Assembly: GCF_001705515.1 (NCBI RefSeq)
Contig: NZ_MDJS01000004.1
Span: 372,001-436,000 of the forward strand
Reading direction: 5' to 3'
From: Mucilaginibacter sp. PPCGB 2223
GTDB taxonomy: Bacteria; Bacteroidota; Bacteroidia; Sphingobacteriales; Sphingobacteriaceae
Length of the DNA: 64,000 nucleotides
Shown here: positions 43,048 through 51,745 of the stretch, piece by piece
Position numbering within the stretch: the first letter of the stretch is position 1
Layout: each line of letters opens with the position of its first letter
Position numbers and translations under genes: made by a program
The notes under the pieces: generated by a model
The model's database searches: none
The model's input: the letters and a program-made list of their open reading frames with translations, nothing else
What the model was told of the DNA's origin: nothing

Positions 43048-43473
43048 CTAACTCGTATGATCGCAAACGATAACCCACTTTCCATCTATCTTTTTAAACC
43101 ATAAAGTAAAATACCCGCCCACATCACCTTTCTCGCGTTTAAGGTGCCAGCCGCCTAAAACAAAGGCATTGGTTTTATCCAGCACGTCGACTTTGGTGAT
43201 ACTAAAAACAAGCTCGCCCATGGTAGCCTTATCCGGATAGCTTTTTTTGTAGTGATCGAGCGTGGTTTGCCAGCCGTAGGCGGGTGCTGTTTTGCCGACA
43301 AATACTAACGAATCGGATTTCCAGTACCCTTGCATAAATGCGTCGATATCGCCGCGGTTCCAGGCCAGTTGCTGGGTGTGCAGCACTTTTAAGATAGTTT
43401 CCCTATCCTGGGCATTGGCTTCAAATAAGCTGAAAGCCAAAAGCAGAAAGCTAAATGCTAAAAATTTCTTCAT
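43048..43473 (-). CDS. exported SnoaL/DUF4440-like protein
   Basis: A 141-residue protein with a signal peptide (LFEANAQ) and one NTF2-like alpha/beta cone domain. Visible segments are QQLAWNRGDIDAFMQGYWKSDSL at the start, YKKSYPDKATMGELVF, and WFKKIDGKWVIVCDHTS at the end. DUF4440/SnoaL-like domains bind or transform small molecules, but no catalytic residues can be assigned. Monocistronic; convergent with the peroxidase gene and divergent from the sugar kinase. Confidence 0.85.
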   Translation of the reverse strand: MKKFLAFSFLLLAFSLFEANAQDRETILKVLHTQQLAWNRGDIDAFMQGYWKSDSLVFVGKTAPAYGWQTTLDHYKKSYPDKATMGELVFSITKVDVLDKTNAFVLGGWHLKREKGDVGGYFTLWFKKIDGKWVIVCDHTS

Positions 43474-43612
43474 AGCTTAAAAATAGCAAAAGCTTTCGGC
43501 TTTCAGCCTTTTGCTTTCAGCTCAAAACAAACTCACAGGCGAAGTCAACAATTGTATAAAACTTTTCCTGACGAATAGGGCATTATAAAACATTTCCGAC
43601 GCTTAAACCTTA

Positions 43613-43620
43613 TAGCTTTG
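43613..43620 (+). promoter_or_regulatory. promoter -7 element of the PfkB kinase gene
   Basis: TAGCTTTG, exact TAnnTTTG, 28 bases before the ATG. Confidence 0.5.
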
Positions 43621-43648
43621 TAGCAAACCCTTTATCATTTCAACCTCT

Positions 43649-44542
43649 ATGAAAAAACAAGTGCTCTGTTTTGGCGAAGTGCTCTGGGATGCCTTCGGCA
43701 ATGATAAGAAACCGGGCGGTGCCCCCATGAATGTGGCTATGCATCTGGCCCGGCAGGGCGTCAGCTCTTCGTTACTGAGCAGGATAGGCAATGATAAGGA
43801 AGGCCTGGAATTATCTGAATTCTTAAAGCTGAACAAATTGCATTCGGGCCTGATACAGGTTGACGAGAAATTGCCAACCTGCAAGGTCGAAGTTCAGCTG
43901 GATGCACAGCACCAGGCAACTTATACCATTCCCAAACCCGTTTCGTGGGATTGTATACAAAATAACGAAACGGTTGCCGAGCGGATCAAACACATGTCGG
44001 CCATTGTTTTTGGCAGCCTTGCCTGCCGTTGCAAAACCAGCCGCAACACGCTTTTAGACCTGTTCGAGCAAAAAATGCTCAAAGTTTTTGATGTAAATCT
44101 GAGGCACCCGCATTACGAGCAATCCACCATACAGACGCTGGCCGCCGTAGCCGATGTGATCAAGATGAACGAGGAAGAGGCTAATTTATTGATCGGCAAT
44201 TATAACGAACCACTGAAAGATAAGATCATCGAGTTTCAGCGTAAGTTTCACAGCCAGACCATTTGCGTAACCCGCGGCGAGAACGGCGCTATTGTTTGGC
44301 ACAATGAAAAATTTTACGAACACCCGGGCTTTAACGTAGATGTGGCAGATACCGTAGGCGCGGGCGATGCCTTTTTGGCGACGTTTATTGCCGGCTTGCT
44401 GAATGAACAACCGATAGACCAGGTACTTGAACGCGCATGCGCAGTTGGAGCCTATGTAACTACCCAGCGTGGTGCAAATCCGGTTTATGATGATGCCCTA
44501 ATAAATAACATTATTTCGACAGCCGAAATAGCTGTATCCTAA
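43649..44542 (+). CDS. PfkB-family carbohydrate kinase (fructokinase-like)
   Basis: ATP-dependent sugar kinase of the ribokinase/PfkB superfamily, 297 residues, cytosolic. N-terminal sugar-binding start CFGEVLWDAFGNDKKPGGAPMNVAMHLARQG. C-terminal PfkB signature DTVGAGDAFLATF with the catalytic Asp and anion hole. DVNLRHPHY and KMNEEEANLL are fructokinase-like. No sugar transporter or hydrolase is adjacent, so the substrate (fructose or another sugar) is inferred from the family only. Confidence 0.9.
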   Translation: MKKQVLCFGEVLWDAFGNDKKPGGAPMNVAMHLARQGVSSSLLSRIGNDKEGLELSEFLKLNKLHSGLIQVDEKLPTCKVEVQLDAQHQATYTIPKPVSWDCIQNNETVAERIKHMSAIVFGSLACRCKTSRNTLLDLFEQKMLKVFDVNLRHPHYEQSTIQTLAAVADVIKMNEEEANLLIGNYNEPLKDKIIEFQRKFHSQTICVTRGENGAIVWHNEKFYEHPGFNVDVADTVGAGDAFLATFIAGLLNEQPIDQVLERACAVGAYVTTQRGANPVYDDALINNIISTAEIAVS

Positions 44543-44559
44543 AACAAACTTTTATTTTT

Positions 44560-44967
44560 GTGCCGGTGATCAGAAAGATATCGGCATACCTGCTGGCTTT
44601 GTATTTCCTTGCGGGAAGTATGCTTTTGCCTTTGGGCGATTTTTCGCTCATCAAAGATCTGCCGCAAATGTACCGCGCCTACCAAAAGCTCGCGCCCGCG
44701 CAGGAACAGGATGTTTTTGATTTTATTGGCGATTACCTGTTAAATGGAAAGGCACTTTTGGGCCATAACAAACACGATGCGCCGGAATCGCCACAGTCGG
44801 GTATTCAATTTCAGCACGCTACCGTATCCTACGGTCTTACTGCCGCGTACATTCAGCTTGAGCAGGTGATTGTTAACGGGCAAACTATTGAGCACCTGCA
44901 AAACGACCTGCCGGTTAACACCTCCGACTTTTATCCGGAACTTTTCAGGCCGCCATCAGCAGCTTAA
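44560..44967 (+). CDS. exported protein of unknown function ahead of a TonB receptor
   Basis: Up to 135 residues with a signal-peptide-like start (ISAYLLALYFLAGSMLLPLG) and a hydrophilic body with a His-rich loop (GHNKHD). It ends in FYPELFRPPSAA. I do not recognise the family. The annotated GTG start (44560) overlaps a TATTTTTG element (44553-44560), so the true start may be the GTG at 44566 or the Met near residue 21, or the element may not be used. It lies 17 bases after the kinase gene; a hairpin separates it from the receptor gene. Confidence 0.65.
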   Translation: MPVIRKISAYLLALYFLAGSMLLPLGDFSLIKDLPQMYRAYQKLAPAQEQDVFDFIGDYLLNGKALLGHNKHDAPESPQSGIQFQHATVSYGLTAAYIQLEQVIVNGQTIEHLQNDLPVNTSDFYPELFRPPSAA

Positions 44968-45017
44968 ACAAAACGCTTCATAACGCTTCGGAGTGACACT
45001 GCTGAAGCATTTTGTTT
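44966..45017. terminator. hairpin between the small exported protein and the TonB receptor
   Basis: AAACAAAACGCTTCA (from the stop codon) pairs with TGAAGCATTTTGTTT, a 15-position stem with one mismatch. The A and T runs at both ends fit a bidirectional terminator. Confidence 0.6.
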
Positions 45018-45057
45018 AACCGGGTAGTTTTTAAACGCCCATTACTGCTATTTTTAA

Positions 45058-47229
45058 ATGAAATACCATTTATTATTACTGCTGGCTATAATGGCTGGTC
45101 ATATTGCCTGCGCTCAAAATACGCTGCGGGCCATTGTTAAAGACGATAAAACCAAACAGCCGCTCCCGGGCGCTACGCTTTATATAGCCGACCTGAAAAA
45201 AGGCGCTACCGCCGATACCTCGGGAAGGATTATATTATCCAACATCCCCGATGGAAAATACGAATTGAAATTTAGCTTCATCAGTTATTTTGGCCAGGAT
45301 AAAACATTGGTATTCCCGCTTAAAAACCCTGACGAGGTTTTAGAGATCTACTTAGAGCCACAATCGGGCGAGCTGGCCGAAGTAGTGGTACAAACTACGC
45401 GCACCAACCAAAACCTGGCCGATATCCCGACAAGGGTTGAAGCCCTGCCGCAGGAAGAGCTGGACGAAAAAGGTACCATGCGCCCCGGCGACATTAAAAT
45501 GCTGCTGGGCGAAAGTACGGGCATCAACGTACAGCAAACATCGGCGGTAAGCAGCACGGCCAATTTTCGCATTCAGGGTTTGGATAGCCGGTATACCCAA
45601 TTATTGCAGGATGGCATGCCGTTGTACCAGGGCTTTTCGGGCGGGTTAAGTTTGATGCAGGTATCGCCGCTTAATCTGAAACAGGTGGAATTTATCAAAG
45701 GCTCAGCCTCTACTTTGTATGGTGGCGGCGCTATTGCGGGTTTGGTGAACCTGATCAGCAAAACGCCGCAAGCGCAGCCTGAGCTTACTTTTTTATTGAA
45801 CCAAAACAGCGCGAGAGGACTGGATGTTAGCGGGTATTACGCTGAAAAGAGTAAACACGTGGGCACGACTATTTTTACATCGTACAATTATAATGGTGCC
45901 TATACCCCATCGCATACTGATTTTACGGCTGTACCACGAACACAGCGATTCAGCATTAATCCAAAAGTATTTCTGTATATGGATGATAAAAACAGCGGCT
46001 GGTTTGGGGTGAATGCCACTTATGAGGACCGCTTTGGCGGGGATAGACAGGTTGTTGACGGCAATGCGGATAACATTCACCAGTATTTTGAACGGAATGA
46101 AAGCTACCGTTTTTCGACGCAGTTGTCGTTTACACACAAAATAGATTCGGCGAGCCTGGTTAATTTTAAAAATACGATAGGATATTTTGACCGGCGGCTG
46201 GTGCAGCCCGGTTATACCTTCCGCGCAAAGCAAACATCGAGCTATAGCGAACTGAACTACGTTTACAGTGGTAAAAAAACCAATTGGGTTGCAGGTGTCG
46301 ATTTGTGGTCGGATCATTTGAACGCTCCTGACCCTTTCGCGCAGTTGAGTTATGATCTGGATACTTATGGTGCTTTTGTGCAGAACACCTACCGCTTTAC
46401 CAAATGGTTTGCGGTGGAGAGCGGCTTACGTTTGGATGGTAATTCGCCTGCGCCGATGAACGCCGGTAACGGGTTGTTTCTATTACCGCGCATTAACGGG
46501 CTGTTTAAGATCAATGAGCAACTGACCAGTCGTATCGGTGGCGGGTTGGGTTATAAGATGCCGACCATTTTTAACGATGACAGCGAAGAAAAAGGTTATC
46601 AATACCTGCAACCCCTGAACGTCAACAATACCGATGCCGAAAGATCGTACGGGGCTAACGGCGATGTGAACTACCGCCATACTATCGGTGATGTTTTGAT
46701 CAATATCAATCAACTGTTTTTTTATACCAAAGTAAACCATCCACTTATTTTACAGGGTAATGCTTTTGTAAGCGTACCGGGATATTTGGATACTAAAGGC
46801 ACCGAAACCAACATTAAACTATTGATGGACGAACTGGGTATTTACTTTGGTTATACACATACCGACACCAAACAACATTTTAACGGCATATCCTTAACAC
46901 AAACGTTAACACCTAAAAACAAAATAAGCGCCGATGTGACTTACGAAATAGAAAACAGCTTTAGAGCAGGTGCTGAGGGTTTTTATACCGGTGAGCAGTT
47001 GCTGGGCGACGGCACAACCGGCCGGGGCTATTATACCTTTGGCCTGCTCATCCAAAAAATGTGGAAGCATTTTGATGTGTTTATCAATGGCGAAAACATC
47101 ACCGACCAGCGGCAAAGCAAATGGGGCAGCATTTATACCGGCAGCATTACCAACCCGGCATTTAAAGATATTTATGCACCGCTGGATGGCGCGGTGTTTA
47201 ATGTTGGGGTAAAAATTAAGCTGTTGTAG
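45058..47229 (+). CDS. TonB-dependent receptor
   Basis: A 723-residue outer-membrane receptor. Signal peptide (HIACAQ). Carboxypeptidase-regulatory-like domain (about 22-100, KDDKTKQPLPGATLYIADL). Plug (about 110-225: PTRVEALPQEELDEKG, FRIQGLDSRYTQLLQDGMPLY, QVEFIKGSASTLYGGGAIAG). Barrel to the C-terminus (VGVKIKLL). The plug resembles siderophore, cobalamin or metal receptors more than SusC. The ligand is unknown. Confidence 0.92.
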   Translation: MKYHLLLLLAIMAGHIACAQNTLRAIVKDDKTKQPLPGATLYIADLKKGATADTSGRIILSNIPDGKYELKFSFISYFGQDKTLVFPLKNPDEVLEIYLEPQSGELAEVVVQTTRTNQNLADIPTRVEALPQEELDEKGTMRPGDIKMLLGESTGINVQQTSAVSSTANFRIQGLDSRYTQLLQDGMPLYQGFSGGLSLMQVSPLNLKQVEFIKGSASTLYGGGAIAGLVNLISKTPQAQPELTFLLNQNSARGLDVSGYYAEKSKHVGTTIFTSYNYNGAYTPSHTDFTAVPRTQRFSINPKVFLYMDDKNSGWFGVNATYEDRFGGDRQVVDGNADNIHQYFERNESYRFSTQLSFTHKIDSASLVNFKNTIGYFDRRLVQPGYTFRAKQTSSYSELNYVYSGKKTNWVAGVDLWSDHLNAPDPFAQLSYDLDTYGAFVQNTYRFTKWFAVESGLRLDGNSPAPMNAGNGLFLLPRINGLFKINEQLTSRIGGGLGYKMPTIFNDDSEEKGYQYLQPLNVNNTDAERSYGANGDVNYRHTIGDVLININQLFFYTKVNHPLILQGNAFVSVPGYLDTKGTETNIKLLMDELGIYFGYTHTDTKQHFNGISLTQTLTPKNKISADVTYEIENSFRAGAEGFYTGEQLLGDGTTGRGYYTFGLLIQKMWKHFDVFINGENITDQRQSKWGSIYTGSITNPAFKDIYAPLDGAVFNVGVKIKLL

Positions 47230-47241
47230 AAATATTTTAGC

Positions 47242-47351
47242 CCTTGCGCTCGTTTGCAACGAGGGCATAATGTGGCTTAGCGATTGTATCGCTTCATTGC
47301 GTTTTAAAACGCGGAACCATGTTAAGCACTCGTCAGGAGACGAGCGCAAGG
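47242..47351. repeat. 110-base element with inverted ends and nested hairpins
   Basis: Ends CCTTGCGCTCG and CGAGCGCAAGG are exact inverted repeats. Inside are smaller palindromes CTCGTTTGCAACGAG, AGCGATTGTATCGCT and GCGTTTTAAAACGC. No coding capacity; it could be a miniature transposable or REP-like element. Confidence 0.65.
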
Positions 47352-47360
47352 TGCTGTAAA

Positions 47361-47489
47361 GTTGTGTTGGGGATAGAAGCGCCCGCCTGCCGGCAGGCAG
47401 GGATACCGGCCATGTGGCTAAGGCCTTGTGCAGTATGAGCGCCCGCCTGCCGGACGGGCAGGGAAAGCCCGGCCGCAGGCGGGCGCCCA
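47361..47489 (-). repeat. GGGCGTT...GCTAACGC interspersed repeat, copy B (inverted)
   Basis: Minus-strand relative of the element at 22660. Shared blocks on the plus strand are GGATAGAAGCG, GGATACCGG, GTGGCTAAGGCC, AGTATGAGCG and GGAAAGC. It carries two extra palindromic inserts, CCCGCCTGCCGGCAGGCAGG and CCCGCCTGCCGGACGGGCAG. Confidence 0.7.
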
Positions 47490-47519
47490 AATTCGACTAT
47501 TAAAATTACTCTGTGTATC

Positions 47520-47610
47520 GCTATGCTTTTCCCTTAGTGTGCTCTGTGATAAAAACCGCTTATAAAAATTAACCACAAAGAACACCAGGGGACACTGAGT
47601 GCACAGAGCT
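47520..47610. repeat. CACAGAG-type degenerate inverted repeat
   Basis: TTAGTGTGCTCTGTG (47534-47548) is matched in inverse by the CACTGAGTGCACAGAG part (47593-47608). It resembles the widespread CCACAGAGCACACAGAG intergenic sequence seen in many bacteria. No gene is seen in 47230-47727. Confidence 0.5.
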
Positions 47611-47727
47611 AATTGAGGTATATCTCCTGTAAAACCCTCGTCACACAAACGTAAACACACGGCTTGGTATTGGTTGCTATAAAACTAATAGCGTAAATTA
47701 GTCGTTAGTTAGGATTGAAAGGATAAT

Positions 47728-48825
47728 ATGCGTGGTTTTGGTTTTTCGAAGTTCATCCCCCGGCAAATACCCAAAGGCGGTTTTGACGAATTGCTGAAGT
47801 TGTTTTTAGAGCTGCTGAATTACACCGCGGGCGATGCCGGCGAGGCTTTGCAGTGGATGAACGAACTGGACAAGCAATACAAATTGACCAACGACCAGTA
47901 CGGCATGGGCGATTTTATCGACGAGCTGAAAGCCCGTGGTTACCTGAACGAGGACGGCCAGACCGGCGATTTTAGCATCACCGCCAAAACCGAGCAGAGC
48001 ATCCGCCAATCGGCTTTGGAAGAGATCTTCGGCAAGCTGAAAAAATCGGGTAAGGGTAATCACCGTACGCCGCAATCGGGACAGGGCGATGAAAAGAACT
48101 CGGAGCGCCGGGAGTTCCAGTTTGGCGATAGTTTGGACCAGATCGATATGACGCAATCGGTGCATAATGCGCAGGTAAACCATGGGATTGACGATTTCAG
48201 GCTCACGGAGCGCGACCTGGAAGTGGAGGAAATGGATTTCAAGACCCTCACTTCGACCGTGCTGATGATCGATATTTCGCACTCGATGATCCTTTACGGC
48301 GAGGACCGTATTACCCCCGCTAAAAAAGTGGCCATGGCATTAGCCGAGCTGATCCGCACCAAATACCCCAAGGATACGTTAGATATTGTTGTTTTTGGTA
48401 ACGATGCCTGGCCGATAAGTTTGCAGGATTTGCCCTATTTACAGGTTGGGCCTTATCATACCAATACTTACGCGGGCTTAGAACTGGCAACCGATATTCT
48501 GCGCCGCCGTAAAACGCATAACAAGCAGATTTTTATGATTACCGATGGCAAGCCAACCTGTTTAAAGGAGGGTACGCGGTATTATAAAAACAGCATCGGG
48601 CTCGACCGTAAGGTGGTAAATAAAACGCTGAACATGGCCGCGCAATGCAAGCGCCTTAAAATACCGATCACGACGTTTATGATAGCCAAGGACCCGTACC
48701 TGCAACAGTTTGTGCGTACGTTTACCGAAACCAACGGCGGCAAGGCTTTTTACAGCTCGCTGAATGGTTTGGGGGAATATATTTTTGAGGATTATATCAG
48801 GAATAGAAGAAGGACGGTGCGGTAG
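47728..48825 (+). CDS. VWA-domain protein paired with a ChlI-like AAA+ ATPase
   Basis: A 365-residue cytosolic protein. An N-terminal helical part (about 1-160) with a charged linker is followed by a von Willebrand A domain (about 170-350). Its MIDAS motif is MIDISHSM (DxSxS), with the Thr region NTYAGLELA and MITDGKP. Together with the AAA+ gene downstream it forms a MoxR/ChlI-VWA type pair, in which the ATPase remodels a target or inserts a metal and the VWA protein supplies the adaptor. The client is unknown. First gene of a five-gene run. Confidence 0.88.
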   Translation: MRGFGFSKFIPRQIPKGGFDELLKLFLELLNYTAGDAGEALQWMNELDKQYKLTNDQYGMGDFIDELKARGYLNEDGQTGDFSITAKTEQSIRQSALEEIFGKLKKSGKGNHRTPQSGQGDEKNSERREFQFGDSLDQIDMTQSVHNAQVNHGIDDFRLTERDLEVEEMDFKTLTSTVLMIDISHSMILYGEDRITPAKKVAMALAELIRTKYPKDTLDIVVFGNDAWPISLQDLPYLQVGPYHTNTYAGLELATDILRRRKTHNKQIFMITDGKPTCLKEGTRYYKNSIGLDRKVVNKTLNMAAQCKRLKIPITTFMIAKDPYLQQFVRTFTETNGGKAFYSSLNGLGEYIFEDYIRNRRRTVR

Positions 48826-48826
48826 A

Positions 48827-48919
48827 AGCCCCACCCAAACCCTCCCCGGTAGGGAGGGCTTTTTATAAATATTTACAATAATGAAAGTCTCCCCTACCGG
48901 GGGAGATTTAGAGGGGGCT
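48827..48919. repeat. two-hairpin intergenic repeat, copy 1
   Basis: It begins with AGCCCCACCCAAACCCTCCC right after the VWA stop codon and ends GAGGGGGCT, two bases before the next ATG. Two hairpins: CCCTCCCCGGTAGGGAGGG followed by CTTTTTAT, and TCTCCCCTACCGGGGGAGA. A related copy lies at 60903-60980 in inverse orientation. It could act as an attenuator or processing site inside the operon. Confidence 0.8.
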
Positions 48920-48921
48920 AA

Positions 48922-50421
48922 ATGAGCATACCAACTATAAAAACATTAGGCGAGTTAAAAAAGATCGGTTATGTAAGCCGATCGGTGAAAGAAGAACTTC
49001 GCGAAAATTTGATTGCGCAGCTGCAAAAAAGCGAGGGTGGCTTTGAGGGCATTATTGGTTATGAGGATACGGTGATCCCTGATCTGCAAACGGCTATCCT
49101 GTCGCGCCACAACATTTTGTTGCTGGGTTTACGCGGGCAGGCAAAAACACGGATTGCGCGTTTACTGGTTAACTTATTGGACGAGTACATTCCTTATATT
49201 GAAGGATCGGAACTATTTGATGATCCGCTGAACCCGATATCGTGGTTCGGGCATAACGAAGTAACCACCAAGGGCGATGCCACGCCTATTGCCTGGATGC
49301 ACCGCAGCGAGCGTTATACCGAAAAACTGGCTACGCCGGATGTTACCGTTGCCGACCTGATCGGCGATGTTGACCCGATCAAAGCAGCGACTTTGAAACT
49401 GACCTACTCGGACGAGCGGGTACTGCACTTCGGTTTGATACCGCGCGCCCACCGGGGCATATTTGTAATTAACGAACTGCCAGACTTGCAGGCACGGATA
49501 CAGGTATCCCTGTTTAACATCTTACAGGAAAAAGATATCCAGATACGTGGTTTTAAACTGCGTTTGCCGCTGGATATCCAGTTTGTGTTTACCGCCAACC
49601 CGGAGGATTATACCAACCGCGGATCGATAGTAACACCGCTGAAGGACCGTATCGAAAGCCAGATACTGACGCACTACCCGCGTTCGGTGGATATCTCACG
49701 TAAAATAACCCAGCAGGAAGCCTCCATCACACCCGAACAAAAAATAGCTGTGGAGGCTGATGGCCTGGTGAAGAACTTAGTGGAGCAGATCGCATTCGAA
49801 GCGCGTAATTCGGAGTATGTCGACAAAAAGTCAGGCGTATCTGCCAGGCTAACCATCTCGGCTTACGAAAATTTGATCAGCAATGCCGAGCGCAGGATGA
49901 TCATCAACCGTGAGAAGAGCACTTTTGTGCGGATATCCGATTTTTTGGGTGTGATCCCGGCGATAACCGGCAAGATAGAACTGGTGTACGAAGGCGAATT
50001 GGAAGGACCGGCCAAAGTGGCCAATATCTTACTTGGTAAAGCCATAAAAGCACTTTTACTGCAATATTTCCCCGATCCGGAAAAAGCAAAAAAAACCAAA
50101 GCGCCGAATCCTTATGCCGAAATCATCAATTGGTTTGGGAACGGCAACACCCTGGCTATCGACGATAACATGTCGTTACAGGAATACAAAAAACTGTTGA
50201 ACGCAGTACCAGGGTTGAAAGATGTGATCAAACAATTTCACCCGAAACTGACAGAGAATCAGCAATTTTTGCTGATGGAATTTGTACTGCACGGTTTGGC
50301 AGAGTTTTCGCAGTTGAATAAAGGTTTCCTGGATAACGGCTTCGCCTTTTCGGACATGTTTAACAGTTTGTTCAACCTGCAGCCCGATGACGAAGACGAT
50401 ATCGACGACGACCGTTATTAA
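48922..50421 (+). CDS. AAA+ ATPase of the magnesium-chelatase ChlI-like family
   Basis: A 499-residue cytosolic AAA+ protein. Walker A GLRGQAKTR (about 70-78). A Walker-B-like GIFVINELPDL has Asn-Glu in place of Asp-Glu. Sensor 1 region VFTANPEDYTNRGSIVTPLKDRI and lid domain (about 310-420) follow. To my knowledge the INELPDL and NPEDYTNRG segments are shared by a ChlI-like clade distinct from true Mg-chelatase, so the Asn may be normal for it. No chlorophyll or cobalamin genes are nearby. Partner is the VWA protein upstream. The acidic tail DDEDDIDDD is notable. Confidence 0.87.
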   Translation: MSIPTIKTLGELKKIGYVSRSVKEELRENLIAQLQKSEGGFEGIIGYEDTVIPDLQTAILSRHNILLLGLRGQAKTRIARLLVNLLDEYIPYIEGSELFDDPLNPISWFGHNEVTTKGDATPIAWMHRSERYTEKLATPDVTVADLIGDVDPIKAATLKLTYSDERVLHFGLIPRAHRGIFVINELPDLQARIQVSLFNILQEKDIQIRGFKLRLPLDIQFVFTANPEDYTNRGSIVTPLKDRIESQILTHYPRSVDISRKITQQEASITPEQKIAVEADGLVKNLVEQIAFEARNSEYVDKKSGVSARLTISAYENLISNAERRMIINREKSTFVRISDFLGVIPAITGKIELVYEGELEGPAKVANILLGKAIKALLLQYFPDPEKAKKTKAPNPYAEIINWFGNGNTLAIDDNMSLQEYKKLLNAVPGLKDVIKQFHPKLTENQQFLLMEFVLHGLAEFSQLNKGFLDNGFAFSDMFNSLFNLQPDDEDDIDDDRY

Positions 50422-50427
50422 CAAACA

Positions 50428-51708
50428 ATGCAACAGTTTATAACTATCCTTACTATAGCGGCTATACTTTTAGTGGCCGATGCCTATATCATCACCGGCG
50501 TACGAACCGGTTTAAAAAAATGGAAATTCACTGCTAAAAGAGCGTTTACCTGGTGGTACTGGGGAATCTCCATTTTTTTAATACTGGGGCTTTTTGCGAG
50601 TATTTATATCAAATTCGGCATTGGCTTTAAAGGGGCGATATTACTCATATTTTTTGTGATGCTGGGCGCCAAAATATTGTTCCTGCCGTTTTTGGTTGTG
50701 GATGATGTGCGCCGTTTGCTGTTATGGAAAGCTCGTAAGCATAACAGGCCGGAACCCGAATTCCCGGCAAGCCAGCCCGCGCCGGATACCATACCCCGTT
50801 CGGAGTTTTTAATGAAAGCCGGCCTGTTAGCCGGGGCATTGCCTATGGCATCGTTAGGATACGGCATCATCAACGGCGCCTACGAATATCGTGTTAAGCA
50901 CCGCACCCTTTACCTGCCAAACTTACCCAAAGCTTTTGATGGCATTAAACTGGGGCAGTTATCCGATATCCATTCGGGTAGTTTTTATAATAAAAAGGCA
51001 GTTACCGGGGGCGTGGAAATGCTGCTGAAAGAAAAGCCCGACTTTATCTTCTTTACCGGCGACCTGGTGAACAACATCAGCAGCGAAATGCGCGATTACC
51101 AGGATATTTTTGCGAAAGTCAAAGCGCCGCTGGGTGTATATTCGTCGTTAGGCAACCATGATTATGGCGACTACCACAGCTGGCCGACACTTGCGGCCAA
51201 ACAAAAAAATCTCGACGATTTAAAAGCCACCCATAAAAATATGGGCTGGGATTTGATACTAAATGATAACCGCCGCCTGAAAGTTGATGGAGAGGAGATC
51301 GGTATTTTAGGGGTGGAAAATTGGGGCAGTATGAGCCGTTTCCCTAAATATGGGCGGATAGACCTTGCCGAAAGAAATACGCAGGATCTGCCTGTTAAGC
51401 TGCTGCTCTCGCACGATCCATCGCACTGGCGGGCACAGGTTTTAGATCACAAAGATATCGACGTGATGTTTGCGGGCCACACACACGGTATGCAGTTCGG
51501 CATCCAGACCAAACATTTTCAGTGGAGCCCGATACAGTATGTTTATAAGGAATGGGCAGGCCTTTACCGTGAGGGCAATCAGCAATTATATGTAAATACC
51601 GGGTTTGGCTTTTTAGGATATCCGGGAAGAGTTGGAATATTGCCCGAAATAACGATATTTACATTGAAAGCCGCTGCCGACCCGGCGCTCAAAGGCAAAA
51701 CAGCATAA
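50428..51708 (+). CDS. membrane-anchored calcineurin-like metallophosphoesterase
   Basis: A 426-residue protein. About three transmembrane helices in the first 100 residues, a Pro-rich linker, then a twin-arginine-free membrane or leader segment (about 130-150). The phosphoesterase domain (about 165-410) has all metal motifs: LSDIHSG, FTGDLVNN, LGNHDYGD, LLSHDP and FAGHTHGMQFG. The catalytic domain is probably outside the cytoplasm, as in YkuE/LpxG-like enzymes acting on lipid or cell-wall phosphates. It starts 6 bases after the AAA+ gene. Confidence 0.9.
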   Translation: MQQFITILTIAAILLVADAYIITGVRTGLKKWKFTAKRAFTWWYWGISIFLILGLFASIYIKFGIGFKGAILLIFFVMLGAKILFLPFLVVDDVRRLLLWKARKHNRPEPEFPASQPAPDTIPRSEFLMKAGLLAGALPMASLGYGIINGAYEYRVKHRTLYLPNLPKAFDGIKLGQLSDIHSGSFYNKKAVTGGVEMLLKEKPDFIFFTGDLVNNISSEMRDYQDIFAKVKAPLGVYSSLGNHDYGDYHSWPTLAAKQKNLDDLKATHKNMGWDLILNDNRRLKVDGEEIGILGVENWGSMSRFPKYGRIDLAERNTQDLPVKLLLSHDPSHWRAQVLDHKDIDVMFAGHTHGMQFGIQTKHFQWSPIQYVYKEWAGLYREGNQQLYVNTGFGFLGYPGRVGILPEITIFTLKAAADPALKGKTA

Positions 51709-51745
51709 AAAGCAGGCTGTACGGGCGGTATTGCTTTGCGATACC

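Noticed and set aside
47361..47489. CRISPR array
   Set aside because: The repeated palindromic words have no regular spacers and only two unequal copies; they fit a nested dispersed repeat.
46906..47660. Minus-strand frames over the end of the TonB receptor and the repeat region
   Set aside because: They are antisense to the receptor barrel or made from repeat palindromes (RRALLSP-type sequence); no plausible protein.
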